Assembly: GCA_016202915.1 (NCBI GenBank)
Contig: JACQNT010000096.1
Coordinates: 1-11,921 of the forward strand
Origin: Acidobacteriota bacterium
Lineage (GTDB): Bacteria > Acidobacteriota > Polarisedimenticolia > Gp22-AA2
DNA length: 11,921 nt
Direction: 5' to 3'
Under the pieces are notes generated by a model. The model was not told where the DNA came from. It was given only the letters and a program-made list of their open reading frames with translations, and made no database searches. Positions 1 to 6,782 of this stretch are shown piece after piece. How positions within the stretch are numbered: position 1 is the first letter of the stretch; each line of letters begins with the position of its first letter. Both the position numbers and the translations under genes were made by a program.

Positions 1-262
1 CGTCGTACACGATGCGCCGGGAGGCGCCCAGCACGAACAGCCGCGACCAGCTCCGGATGACCGCCAGGATCGCCGCGATGCAGGCCATCAAGAGGACGTA
101 TTGCGCCAGGCGCCCCGGCGCGGCCCCGCGGCGGAGCCCTTCGATCGTCTCCTTCAGGATCCACGGGACGGCGAGCGCCAGGACGTTCGTCGCCAGGAGG
201 CAGATCAGGCCGAGGAGAAAGTCTCTGCGGTAGTGGCGGAGATAGCGCAGGATGAACGACAC
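1..262 (-). CDS. ABC transporter, exporter type, transmembrane domain (partial, N-terminus only)
   Basis: This is the first 87 codons of a minus-strand gene that runs off the left edge. It starts at a GTG (262-260), 10 nt after the holB stop. The visible protein has a basic amphipathic start (RYLRHYRRD, residues 6-14), a first membrane segment at about residues 15-36 ending in the VPWILKETIEGL stretch, and a second at about 54-73. It then reads GASRRIVYD just before the edge. This order is characteristic of type I ABC exporters (MdlB/MsbA-like half transporters), where the ASRRI..D segment leads into the first intracellular loop. The nucleotide-binding domain should lie outside the window. 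The substrate cannot be told. It is probably the third gene of a tmk-holB operon. No strong ribosome binding site precedes the GTG, so the exact start is less certain than the family. Confidence 0.8.
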   Translation of the reverse strand, partial: MSFILRYLRHYRRDFLLGLICLLATNVLALAVPWILKETIEGLRRGAAPGRLAQYVLLMACIAAILAVIRSWSRLFVLGASRRIVYD

Positions 263-272
263 GGTGACCGGA

Positions 273-1421
273 TCAGTCGGGCGGAGCAGGGAGGGCGGCG
301 CCGGGCAGCAGGCCCATGAAGAAATCCTCCACCAGGAGCTGCCGGTTCCCCTTCCGCCGGATCGCCTCGAGCGTTCTCTCCAGGCCCTGGATCAGGTCCG
401 GGCCGCGGGGGCCCAGGCGCGCTGCCAGGTCCGCGAGACGTGGCGCCAGGTCGTAATTGATGAGCCCGGGCGCGGCCTCCGCCGCGGCCTCGGGGCCCGC
501 CTCGAGCGCGGCGCCGAGGAGCAGGAGATCGCGCAGGATCGTCATGAGGATCTCGAGGCCCTCCTCCAGGGACGCCGCGCCGCGCGCCAGGACCTCGGCG
601 CGGGCGACCACGATCCCCGGGTCGCCTCGCCGCGCCAGCTCCTCCAAAACCTTGAAGAGATCCTCCCGGCGCCGGCGGAACTCCTCCAGATCGAGGTCCA
701 GCGCCGCGCCGATCCGGCCTCCCGACAGGCCCGATCGCAGCGTCGCCTCCTCCGGCCCCATGCTGCGCTTCTCCACCAGGTAGCTGGTGATCTCCGATCG
801 CGACACGAGCTGGAACGGCACGGCCCGGCAGCGGGACCTGATGGTCGGCAGGAGGGCGTGGAGGGAAGAGGTCGTCAGGATCAGGACGGCGTGCGGCGGC
901 GGCTCCTCGAGGATCTTGAGAAGGGCGTTGGCCGCCGGGGCGTCCATCCGGTTCGCCTGATCGACGATCAGGACGGACCGCGTCCCTTCCGACGGCCGCC
1001 GATGCAGGAACCGGATCGCCTGCCGGATCCGGTCGATGAGGACCTGCCAGGCGAGGTTGGCCGCCGCCTCCGCCTGACGTTCCTGGAGGTCGAGGGAGGC
1101 CGCGCCCTCCGTCTCCGGCTCTCCCTCCTCGAACTTCTTCCTGGTCTCCGGGAACACCACGCAGACATCGGGGTGGACGAGCGCCCGCTCGTCGATGCGC
1201 CGGCAGGCGCGGCAGCGATCGCGGGGGTGGCCCGCCCCTTCGGGGCAGATCAGCGCGCGGCAGAACGCCAAGGCGGTTGCGAGCTTCCCGGTCCCCGGGG
1301 GGCCGTGGAAGATGAGGGAAGGGAAGAGGCGGCCCGAGGACAGGGCGCGTCCCAGGACCCCGGTGGCCCGTGGCTGCCCGACGATCTCCGGAAAGGGACC
1401 CGGTCCCGCGGCGGGCGTCAC
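273..1421 (-). CDS. holB: DNA polymerase III subunit delta' (clamp loader)
   Basis: A clamp-loader AAA+ subunit of 382 aa that helps load the beta sliding clamp at replication forks. Visible motifs: Walker A GPPGTGK (residues 40-46); a cysteine cluster C59, C70, C73; Walker B VLIVDQAN (about 150-157); the conserved ANALLKILEEPPPH segment (164-177); and the SRC motif (196-198). The Walker B glutamate is replaced by Gln (Q155), which fits a delta' subunit that does not itself hydrolyse ATP. The zinc module normally has four cysteines and only three are visible (see findings). I place the start at GTG 1421 because a Shine-Dalgarno-like GGGGGGTGA lies just upstream and the tmk stop ends 4 nt before it. 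The frame is open further upstream, but that would run into tmk. The tmk-holB pairing is common in bacteria and supports the call over DnaX. Confidence 0.93.
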   Translation of the reverse strand: MTPAAGPGPFPEIVGQPRATGVLGRALSSGRLFPSLIFHGPPGTGKLATALAFCRALICPEGAGHPRDRCRACRRIDERALVHPDVCVVFPETRKKFEEGEPETEGAASLDLQERQAEAAANLAWQVLIDRIRQAIRFLHRRPSEGTRSVLIVDQANRMDAPAANALLKILEEPPPHAVLILTTSSLHALLPTIRSRCRAVPFQLVSRSEITSYLVEKRSMGPEEATLRSGLSGGRIGAALDLDLEEFRRRREDLFKVLEELARRGDPGIVVARAEVLARGAASLEEGLEILMTILRDLLLLGAALEAGPEAAAEAAPGLINYDLAPRLADLAARLGPRGPDLIQGLERTLEAIRRKGNRQLLVEDFFMGLLPGAALPAPPD

Positions 1422-1425
1422 GCGG

Positions 1426-2076
1426 TCACCCCCCGGGCGCCGGCGCACCCAGGAAGCGCTCCACGCAGGCAACCACGCGCTGCTGCACGAGGGGGACCGA
1501 TCCGCGCGCCTCGAGGACGACGCAGCGTGCCGGCTCCTCCCGCGCCAGCGCGAGGTATCCCTGACGCACGCGATCGTGGAACGGCAGGTCCTCCTGCTCG
1601 AAGCGCGTCTCGTCCCTGGGGGTTGTGGAGTCGCGCCCCCGGGCGCGCTCCAGGGCGGCGCGCGCGTCGAGGTCGAAGATCAGCGTCAGATCCGGCTTCA
1701 GGGAAAGGACCTCGAGCGCGTGCAGGGAGCGGATCAGGTCGAGCCCCAGGCCGCGACCGTGCCCCTGGTAGGCGAAGGTCGCGTCCCTGAAGCGGTCGCA
1801 CAGGACGAGGCGGCCTTCGTCGAGCGCCGGGCGGATCACCTGCTCGATGTGCTGCGCCCGGGCCGCGGCGTAGAGAAGCAGCTCGCAGGTAGGCGTCATG
1901 GCGCTGTGCGCCGGGTTGAGGACCAGCTTGCGCACCTGGTTGCCGATCGGCGTGCCTCCCGGCTCGCGCGTCAGCAGGTGGTCGATCCCCCGCTCCTCGA
2001 GGTGGTTCGAGAGGAGCTGGATCTGCGTCGTTTTTCCGGACCCCTCAATCCCTTCGAAGGTGATGAATCGTCCCAA
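1426..2076 (-). CDS. tmk: Thymidylate kinase (dTMP kinase)
   Basis: Phosphorylates dTMP to dTDP with ATP, an essential cytoplasmic step towards dTTP. The 216-aa product has the family's usual length. Features: P-loop GIEGSGKT (9-16), the TREPGGTPIG segment (36-45), the DRF motif (94-96) and AYQGHGRGLGLD (102-113), which contact the nucleotide. A polar, charged LID region follows (around the RGRDSTTPRDETRFEQE stretch). The P-loop has no arginine at the yeast-type position, as in type II bacterial enzymes. The start is a TTG at 2076: it puts the P-loop at the normal distance from the N-terminus, and no in-frame upstream alternative is apparent. A GGGAG sequence lies about 9 nt upstream. It is the first gene of the tmk-holB-ABC exporter operon. 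Confidence 0.96.
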   Translation of the reverse strand: MGRFITFEGIEGSGKTTQIQLLSNHLEERGIDHLLTREPGGTPIGNQVRKLVLNPAHSAMTPTCELLLYAAARAQHIEQVIRPALDEGRLVLCDRFRDATFAYQGHGRGLGLDLIRSLHALEVLSLKPDLTLIFDLDARAALERARGRDSTTPRDETRFEQEDLPFHDRVRQGYLALAREEPARCVVLEARGSVPLVQQRVVACVERFLGAPAPGG

Positions 2077-2189
2077 GGGCGGCGACTCCCGCGGCGGCCG
2101 GGGCCGGGAACCGGGCCGCGGCCTTGTTCGTGGAGGAACTGCGCATCGTGATCCGGCGCCCCGGAGAGAGGCGCGGCGACCCGCGGCGC

Positions 2190-2198
2190 ATCATAACA
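2190..2198 (-). promoter_or_regulatory. Candidate extended -10 promoter for the tmk-holB operon
   Basis: Read on the minus strand the bases are TGT-TATGAT, an extended -10 (TGn plus a five-of-six match to TATAAT). No convincing -35 is seen at 16-18 bp, which is usual when the TGn extension is present. The expected transcription start is near 2183, giving a leader of about 107 nt to the tmk TTG. This rests on the sequence match and location only. Confidence 0.45.
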
Positions 2199-2203
2199 CG
2201 ATT

Positions 2204-2212
2204 TGCTATACT
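2204..2212 (+). promoter_or_regulatory. Candidate extended -10 promoter for the cysteine-rich gene
   Basis: The bases read TGC-TATACT, an extended -10 with a five-of-six core match. There is no clear -35. The expected start of transcription is near 2219, so the leader before the ATG at 2229 would be only about 10 nt and would begin almost at the Shine-Dalgarno GGAG (2220-2223). Confidence 0.5.
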
Positions 2213-2228
2213 CGGCCGCGGAGAGGCG

Positions 2229-2522
2229 ATGCGCCACTGCTTCAGGTGCGGAGCGGAGGTCGCCGCGGAGCGGCGCGTGCTGCGCGAGGACGAGTGCGGG
2301 CGCTGCTCGCAGGACCTGCGCTGCTGCCGCAACTGCCGCTTCTACGATCCCGGCGTCAGCAACCAGTGCTCCGAGCCGCAGGCCGAATGGGTGGCCGACA
2401 AGGAGCGCGGCAACTTCTGCGAGTTCTTCGTATTCGCCGACAGGGCCGCGCCGGGCGGCCGGGCCGCCGCGAAAGAGGAGTCGGCGCGCGACCGCTTCAA
2501 CAGACTATTCAAGGATCCCTGA
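2229..2522 (+). CDS. Small cysteine-rich (probable zinc-binding) protein of unknown function
   Basis: A 97-aa protein with nine cysteines in its first 64 residues: CxxC at 4-7, CGRC at 23-26, CC..C at 32-36 (RCCRNC), C47 and C64. They sit in a recognisable pattern: CRNCRFYDPGVSNQC (33-47), then EPQAEWVADKE and NFCEFF (62-67). I know this arrangement as a conserved hypothetical family in several bacterial phyla, with no function I can name. The cysteine pairs suggest two bound metal ions, probably zinc (inference). The last 30 residues are Ala/Arg/Glu-rich and look flexible. The ATG is chosen because GGAG (2220-2223) precedes it by 5 nt and a -10 element lies just upstream. It stands alone, and its 3' end overlaps the convergent ribF by 14 bp. 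Confidence 0.8.
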   Translation: MRHCFRCGAEVAAERRVLREDECGRCSQDLRCCRNCRFYDPGVSNQCSEPQAEWVADKERGNFCEFFVFADRAAPGGRAAAKEESARDRFNRLFKDP

Positions 2523-3453
2523 TCGCTCCGCCGCCCCGGAAGAACTCGCGCGCCCTTTCGATGTCCCGCCGCACCTGATCGATGAGGGCCGCCGGGGAGG
2601 CGAATTTCAGTTCCTGGCGCAGGCGCGCGTGGAAGCGCACCTCGAGCGGGCGGCCGTAGAGGTCCCCGGGGCTGTCGAGCACGTGCGTCTCGACCGCGTA
2701 GGAGGCCCCCGCGAAGGTCGGGCGGGAGCCGATGTTGGTGACGGCGGGGAAGCGGCCCGCGTCGATCACCGCCTCCGTGATGTACACGCCGTCCTGAGGC
2801 ATCAGCTCGTTCGGCGTGTCCAGGTTGGCTGTCGGGAAGCCGAGCGCCGCGCCGCGCGACTCGCCGTGGACCACCGTCCCTTCGATGCCGTAGGGCCGGC
2901 CGAGGAGTTCGCCGGCGAGCTCCACCTCCCCTCCGAGGAGCGCCCTGCGGATCCGGCTGCTGCTGATCGGGCTTCCGAGGGAGCGGACCTCGGGGACCTT
3001 CTGGGCGCCGATCCCCAGATCGCCGCACAGCCGCACCAGCAGGTCGGCGTTGCCGGCTCTCCCCTTGCCGAAATTAAAGTTCTGCCCCACGTAGACGCAG
3101 CGCAGCGCCAGCCCCTCCAGGAGGTATTCCCGCGCGAAGCGCTCGGCGGTCACCTCCGCCAGCTCCAGGGTGAACGGCAGGACCAGGAGAAAATCGATCC
3201 CGGTCGCCGAGAGGAGGGCCAGCTTCTGCCGCGGGCTCGTGATCAAGCGCGGGGCGCGTTCGGGCGCCAGGACCTTGAGCGGGTGGGGATCGAAGGTGAC
3301 CAGGAGGGTGGGGTGGCCGTCGGCGCGGCCGCGCGCCAGCACCCGCTCGAGGATCGCCCGGTGGCCCCGGTGCAGCCCGTCGAAGTTCCCGATCGTCCCC
3401 ACCGCGCCTTCGAGGTGGGCGCGCAGGGTGGGGACGTCGCTGAAGACCTTCAT
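2509..3453 (-). CDS. ribF: Bifunctional riboflavin kinase / FAD synthetase
   Basis: Converts riboflavin to FMN and then FAD with ATP. The 314-aa length fits the bifunctional bacterial enzyme. The N-terminal nucleotidyltransferase domain shows GTIGNFDGLHRGH (19-31, the HxGH-type nucleotide-binding motif), VTFDPHP, and the ISSSRIR signature at the end of the domain. The C-terminal flavokinase domain shows GFPTANL (205-211), PQDGVYIT, NIGSRPTF and VETHVLD, with the probable catalytic Glu at 255. All key motifs are present. The ATG at 3453 overlaps the pgpA stop (ATGA), so translation is probably coupled. It is the last gene of the asnS-rimO-pgpA-ribF operon and ends inside the 3' end of the convergent cysteine-rich gene. 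Confidence 0.96.
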   Translation of the reverse strand: MKVFSDVPTLRAHLEGAVGTIGNFDGLHRGHRAILERVLARGRADGHPTLLVTFDPHPLKVLAPERAPRLITSPRQKLALLSATGIDFLLVLPFTLELAEVTAERFAREYLLEGLALRCVYVGQNFNFGKGRAGNADLLVRLCGDLGIGAQKVPEVRSLGSPISSSRIRRALLGGEVELAGELLGRPYGIEGTVVHGESRGAALGFPTANLDTPNELMPQDGVYITEAVIDAGRFPAVTNIGSRPTFAGASYAVETHVLDSPGDLYGRPLEVRFHARLRQELKFASPAALIDQVRRDIERAREFFRGGGAIRDP

Positions 3454-3935
3454 GCCGCGAACCGGGCGTACGCGGCCTGCGCCAGGCGCAGGGCCAGGTT
3501 CGCGTAGAATCCGGCGACCAGGTCGTCCGCGACGATCCCCCAGCCGCCCCGCAGGCGCTCCGCCCGGCGCGCTGGGGGAGGCTTGAGGATGTCCAGGGCG
3601 CGGAACAGGAGAAACCCCGCGCCCAGCGTGAACGCGCCGACCGGGAGGAACAGGAGCGTCACGAAGAACCCCGCCGCTTCGTCGATCACCACGGCGCCCG
3701 GGTCCTTGCGGGCCAGGACGCGGGCCGCCCGATCCGCGGCCCACACGCCGACGAGGGCCAGCGCGACGGTCGCCGCGGCGAAACCCCACTCCGGCAGCAG
3801 GCGACCGGCGAGATAGACCAGCGGGACCGCCGCGAGCGTGCCGGCCGTCCCGGGGGCGACGGGCGAGCGCCCGGCTCCGAACAGGGTGGCGATGGCCAGG
3901 GCGCAGGCCTCGAGGGGGCGAAGACGTCCCGTCAC
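3450..3935 (-). CDS. pgpA: Phosphatidylglycerophosphatase A
   Basis: Membrane enzyme that removes the phosphate from phosphatidylglycerophosphate to give phosphatidylglycerol. The 161-aa product matches the PgpA family in length. Motifs: an FGAGRSPVAPGTAGTLAA region (19-36), the VIDEAAG acidic motif (83-89, with D85 and E86), DILKPPP, and GGWGIVADDLVAG near residue 135-147, whose DD pair is typical of the family. Hydrophobic stretches near 34-47, 51-67 and 88-115 would form membrane segments. The start is a GTG at 3935 that overlaps the rimO stop (GTGA), and the stop overlaps the ribF ATG (ATGA), so it sits in a translationally coupled chain. The lipid step has no evident link to its neighbours beyond shared transcription. 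Confidence 0.94.
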   Translation of the reverse strand: MTGRLRPLEACALAIATLFGAGRSPVAPGTAGTLAAVPLVYLAGRLLPEWGFAAATVALALVGVWAADRAARVLARKDPGAVVIDEAAGFFVTLLFLPVGAFTLGAGFLLFRALDILKPPPARRAERLRGGWGIVADDLVAGFYANLALRLAQAAYARFAA

Positions 3936-5314
3936 GGCGCCGACGTGGCCGGCGCCGCCGCGGCCGACCCGGCGGGCGAGGCGAGGACCGCCGCCCCGAC
4001 CAGGTCGAAGGCGTGCGCCTCGGCAATCCGGACAGGGACGAGATCGCCGGCGCGCAGGGGCCCGGGGGAATCGGTGAGGATCACCCGCCCGTCGATCTCG
4101 GGGGCCTGCCCTTCCGTCCGGCCGCACAGGATCAGGTCGCTCTCCTCGTGCGGGCCATCGACCAGAACGTCCACGGTGCGCCCGACCATCGCCCGGTTGC
4201 GGCGCGCCGCGATCCCTTCCTGGATCGCCATCAGAGCGGCCCTGCGCTCCTCCTTGACTTCGGCGGGGACGTCGTCCGGCAGGCGGGCCGCGGCGGTTCC
4301 CTTCTCCTCCGAATAGGCGAACGCGCCGACGTGGTCGAACTCGGCCTCCTGGACCAGGCGGCAGAGGGCCCGGAACCGGTCTTCGGTCTCCCCCGGAAAG
4401 CCGACGATGAACGTCGTGCGCAGGGCGATTCCGGGGACCCGCCGGCGCAGCGTCTCGACGAGGCGCATGTGGCCCCGGGCGTTCCCGCCGCGCCGCATCG
4501 CCGCGAGGATCGCGGCGTCGGCGTGCTGCAGGGGAACGTCGAGGTAGCGCGCCACCCGGCCGCAGGAGGCGAGGGCTTCGATGAACTCCGGCGTGATGCG
4601 GTTCGGGTAGGCGTACAGCACGCGGATCCAGCGCAGCCCCTCGACGCCGTCCAGGGACCTTATGAGATCGGCGGCCGACGATCCGTCTCCCAGGTCGGCG
4701 CCGTAGTCGGTCGTGTCCTGGGCGATCAGGTTGATCTCCACGACGCCGCCGCGCGCCAGCCGCCGGGCCTCCTCCACGATCGAAGGGATCGGGCGCGAGC
4801 GCTGCAGCCCGCGGAACGAGGGGATGGCGCAGAAGGAGCAGGCGTGGTCGCACCCCTCCGAGATCTTGACGTAGGCGGTATGGCCGGGAGTCGCGAGCAT
4901 CCGCGGAGCGTCGTGGGTGTACAGGTAGCGCGCCACCGACCGGCTGGCCTCGAAGCGGGCGCCGGCCTCGAGCGAGCAGGCCTCGGCGATCCGCTCGATG
5001 TCGTTGAGGCCGACCAGGGCGTCGATCTCCGGCACGGCCGATTTCAGCTCATCGTGGTTTTGCTGCACCATGCACCCGGCGACCACCAGCCTGCGGCAGC
5101 GCCCGGCCTTCTTGTACTCGGCCATCTCCAGGATCGTCTCGACCGACTCGCGGCGCGCCGGCTCGATGAAGGTGCAGGTGTTGACCACGATGATGTCGGC
5201 CTCGGCGGGGTCCGGCGTGACGGCGTAGCCGCCGGCCTTCAGGGTGCCGAGCATCACCTCGCTGTCCACCAGGTTCTTGGGGCAGCCGAGGCTGACCATG
5301 CCGACCTTGATCAC
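3932..5314 (-). CDS. rimO: Ribosomal protein S12 methylthiotransferase (radical SAM)
   Basis: Adds a methylthio group to the conserved aspartate of ribosomal protein S12. The 460-aa product has the N-terminal MTTase domain with cysteines C11 (LGCPKNLVDSE), C47 (NTCTFI) and C81 (AGCMVQ) for the auxiliary Fe-S cluster. The radical SAM triad is CDHACSFC (C155, C159, C162). A TRAM-like C-terminal domain follows. The LGCPKN...SE and CAIPSFRG signatures favour RimO over MiaB. The GTG start at 5314 leads straight into the conserved IKVGMVSLGC; the frame is open further upstream but would enter asnS, which ends 31 nt before this start. The last 20 or so residues are an Ala/Pro-rich tail beyond the usual domain end. 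Its GTGA overlap with pgpA suggests coupling. Confidence 0.96.
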   Translation of the reverse strand: MIKVGMVSLGCPKNLVDSEVMLGTLKAGGYAVTPDPAEADIIVVNTCTFIEPARRESVETILEMAEYKKAGRCRRLVVAGCMVQQNHDELKSAVPEIDALVGLNDIERIAEACSLEAGARFEASRSVARYLYTHDAPRMLATPGHTAYVKISEGCDHACSFCAIPSFRGLQRSRPIPSIVEEARRLARGGVVEINLIAQDTTDYGADLGDGSSAADLIRSLDGVEGLRWIRVLYAYPNRITPEFIEALASCGRVARYLDVPLQHADAAILAAMRRGGNARGHMRLVETLRRRVPGIALRTTFIVGFPGETEDRFRALCRLVQEAEFDHVGAFAYSEEKGTAAARLPDDVPAEVKEERRAALMAIQEGIAARRNRAMVGRTVDVLVDGPHEESDLILCGRTEGQAPEIDGRVILTDSPGPLRAGDLVPVRIAEAHAFDLVGAAVLASPAGSAAAAPATSAP

Positions 5315-5345
5315 GCGCCTGGTCCTCTCATCGACGTCCGGGTCC

Positions 5346-6668
5346 TCAAGGATAGAGCCGGTTGAGCGTGCGCGGGTACGGGATCGCCTCGCGGAGGTGG
5401 TGGACGCCGCCGATCCAGGCAACGAACCGTTCGATCCCCATCCCGAAGCCGCCGTGCGGCACGGAGCCGTACTTGCGGACATCGAGGTACCACTGGAACG
5501 CCTTGACCGGCAGCCGGTGCTCCTCGATCCGCCGCAGCATCAGGTCATAGTCGTGGATCCTCTGGCTGCCGCCGATGATCTCTCCGTAGCCTTCCGGGGC
5601 GAGGACATCGACGCACAGGGCACGGCCGGGATCCGCCTGGTCGGGCTGCATGTAGAAAGCCTTGAGGGCCGACGGGTAGTGCGTGATCATGACCGGGCGA
5701 TCGAGGCCTTCGGTCAGCACCGTCTCGTCGAACCCGCCGAAGTCGCTCCCCGCCTGGAAAGGCGGCGCGTCCTGCGCCTTCGCCCGCGCCGCGCTCTCGG
5801 GCCGGAGGAGGATCGCCGCCGCCTGGTCGTAGGTCATCCTGGGGAACGGCTTGCGCACCTTCTCCAGTTTCGCGGTGTCCCGCTCGAGCGTCTTCAGGTC
5901 GGGACCGCAGCGCTCCAGGGCCCGGCCGACGAGCGCGACGACGAGGTCCTCCGCCAGCTCGAGGAGATCCGGCAGCTCGGCGTAGGCGACCTCCGGCTCG
6001 ACCATCCAGAACTCGGTGAGGTGCCGGCGCGTCTTCGATTTCTCGGCGCGGAAGGTGGGGCCGAAGCAGTACACCTTGCCGAACGCCAGGCAGGCGGGCT
6101 CGAGATAGAGCTGCCCCGACTGGCTGAGGTAGGCCCGGTCTCCGAAGTAGTCGGTCTCGAAGAGGGTCGAGGTCCCCTCGCAGGCGGCCGGCGTCAGGAT
6201 GGGCGAATCGATCAGGACGAAATCGCGCTGGTGGAAGAACTCCCGGATCCCCTGGCAGATCTCGCTGCGGGTGCGCAGCAGGGCGTGCTGCTTCGACGAG
6301 CGCAGCCACAGGTGCCGATGGTCCAGGAGGAACTCCGGGCCGTGCTCCTTGGGGCTGATCGGATAGTCCTGGGCGATCTGGTGGATGGCCACCGAGGTCA
6401 GCGCCATTTCGTAGCCGCCCGGGGCCCGTTCGTCCCGGCGGATCGTGCCGGTCGCCGTCAGGGACGATTCCTGGGTGACCCGCTGGCAGGCCGCGAACGC
6501 GCCCGGCGGCGCCTCGGGCTGGAACGAGACGGCCTGCAGGTACCCGGTGCCGTCGCGCAGGATCAGGAAGGCGATCTTCCCCTTCTCCCGCTTGTTGTAG
6601 AGCCAGCCCCGGACCCGGACCTCTTGCCCCTCATGGGCACCGATGCCCTTGATGGTGGTCGTGATCAC
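5346..6668 (-). CDS. asnS: Asparaginyl-tRNA synthetase
   Basis: Class II synthetase (440 aa) that charges tRNA-Asn with asparagine. The N-terminal OB-fold anticodon-binding domain is visible (EVRVRGWLYNKREKGKIAFL). Motif 2 is the FRAEKSKTRRHLTEFW region and motif 3 is GGFGMGIERFVAWI near the C-terminus. The EFWMVEPE sequence after motif 2 separates AsnRS from AspRS. The start needs care: an ATG exists at 6692, but it lies inside the -10 hexamer of the promoter, so a transcript from that promoter would not contain it. GTG at 6668 has a GGAG (6677-6674) at 5-nt spacing and sits about 16 nt into the predicted transcript, so I use it. First gene of the asnS-rimO-pgpA-ribF operon. Confidence 0.95.
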   Translation of the reverse strand: MITTTIKGIGAHEGQEVRVRGWLYNKREKGKIAFLILRDGTGYLQAVSFQPEAPPGAFAACQRVTQESSLTATGTIRRDERAPGGYEMALTSVAIHQIAQDYPISPKEHGPEFLLDHRHLWLRSSKQHALLRTRSEICQGIREFFHQRDFVLIDSPILTPAACEGTSTLFETDYFGDRAYLSQSGQLYLEPACLAFGKVYCFGPTFRAEKSKTRRHLTEFWMVEPEVAYAELPDLLELAEDLVVALVGRALERCGPDLKTLERDTAKLEKVRKPFPRMTYDQAAAILLRPESAARAKAQDAPPFQAGSDFGGFDETVLTEGLDRPVMITHYPSALKAFYMQPDQADPGRALCVDVLAPEGYGEIIGGSQRIHDYDLMLRRIEEHRLPVKAFQWYLDVRKYGSVPHGGFGMGIERFVAWIGGVHHLREAIPYPRTLNRLYP

Positions 6669-6690
6669 GCGTTCTCCGCGAAAGCGCGTC

Positions 6691-6720
6691 ATTATAGGGG
6701 CGGCCAGAGATCACGGTCAA
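6691..6720 (-). promoter_or_regulatory. Sigma70-type promoter of the asnS-rimO-pgpA-ribF operon
   Basis: On the minus strand: TTGACC (6720-6715), an 18-bp spacer, then a perfect TATAAT (6696-6691). The expected start of transcription is near 6684. This is the best promoter match in the window and it decides the asnS start, since the -10 overlaps the upstream ATG at 6692. Confidence 0.7.
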
Positions 6721-6755
6721 GGAACGGCGCGACCGCGGGGGGGGCCGCGAGGAGG

Positions 6756-6764
6756 TGGTATAGT
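6756..6764 (+). promoter_or_regulatory. Candidate extended -10 promoter for the coiled-coil / GT39 / GNAT operon
   Basis: Reads TGG-TATAGT, an extended -10 with a five-of-six core match and no visible -35. The bases where the -35 should be lie in a GC-rich stretch with a run of eight G (6737-6744). Expected transcription start is near 6771, giving a leader of about 12 nt to GTG 6783, with GAGGT (6774-6778) as ribosome binding site. It is divergent from the asnS promoter, whose -35 lies about 36 bp away. Confidence 0.5.
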
Positions 6765-6782
6765 TCCAGCCGCGAGGTCACC

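Larger units (their letters stand above)
2077..2228. promoter_or_regulatory. Divergent intergenic region between tmk and the cysteine-rich gene
   Basis: A 152-bp gap between two divergently transcribed genes. It holds two facing-away extended -10 elements (2190-2198 on minus, 2204-2212 on plus), only 5 bp apart, in the only AT-rich patch of the gap. The remaining part, nearer tmk, is very GC-rich and would form the roughly 107-nt tmk leader. A 7-bp stem (2089-2095 with 2115-2121) lies in that leader and abuts the GGGAG in front of the TTG start. Confidence 0.55.

Noticed and set aside
252..1790. Long plus-strand open frame (512 codons) opposite holB and tmk
   Set aside because: It is antisense to two well-conserved genes, has Arg/Gly/Pro/Ala-rich composition with no recognisable motif, and is expected from GC-rich third positions.
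6669..6692. ATG at 6692 as asnS start
   Set aside because: It overlaps the TATAAT of a strong promoter match, and the GTG at 6668 has a properly spaced GGAG.
6737..6744. Run of eight G upstream of the coiled-coil gene as a phase-variation tract
   Set aside because: It is a short single run in a GC-rich gap. It could affect promoter strength, but nothing else supports phase variation.
5244..6782. Upstream extension of the coiled-coil gene frame across asnS
   Set aside because: The frame stays open opposite asnS, but the composition is antisense-like and the -10 and Shine-Dalgarno place the real start at 6783.
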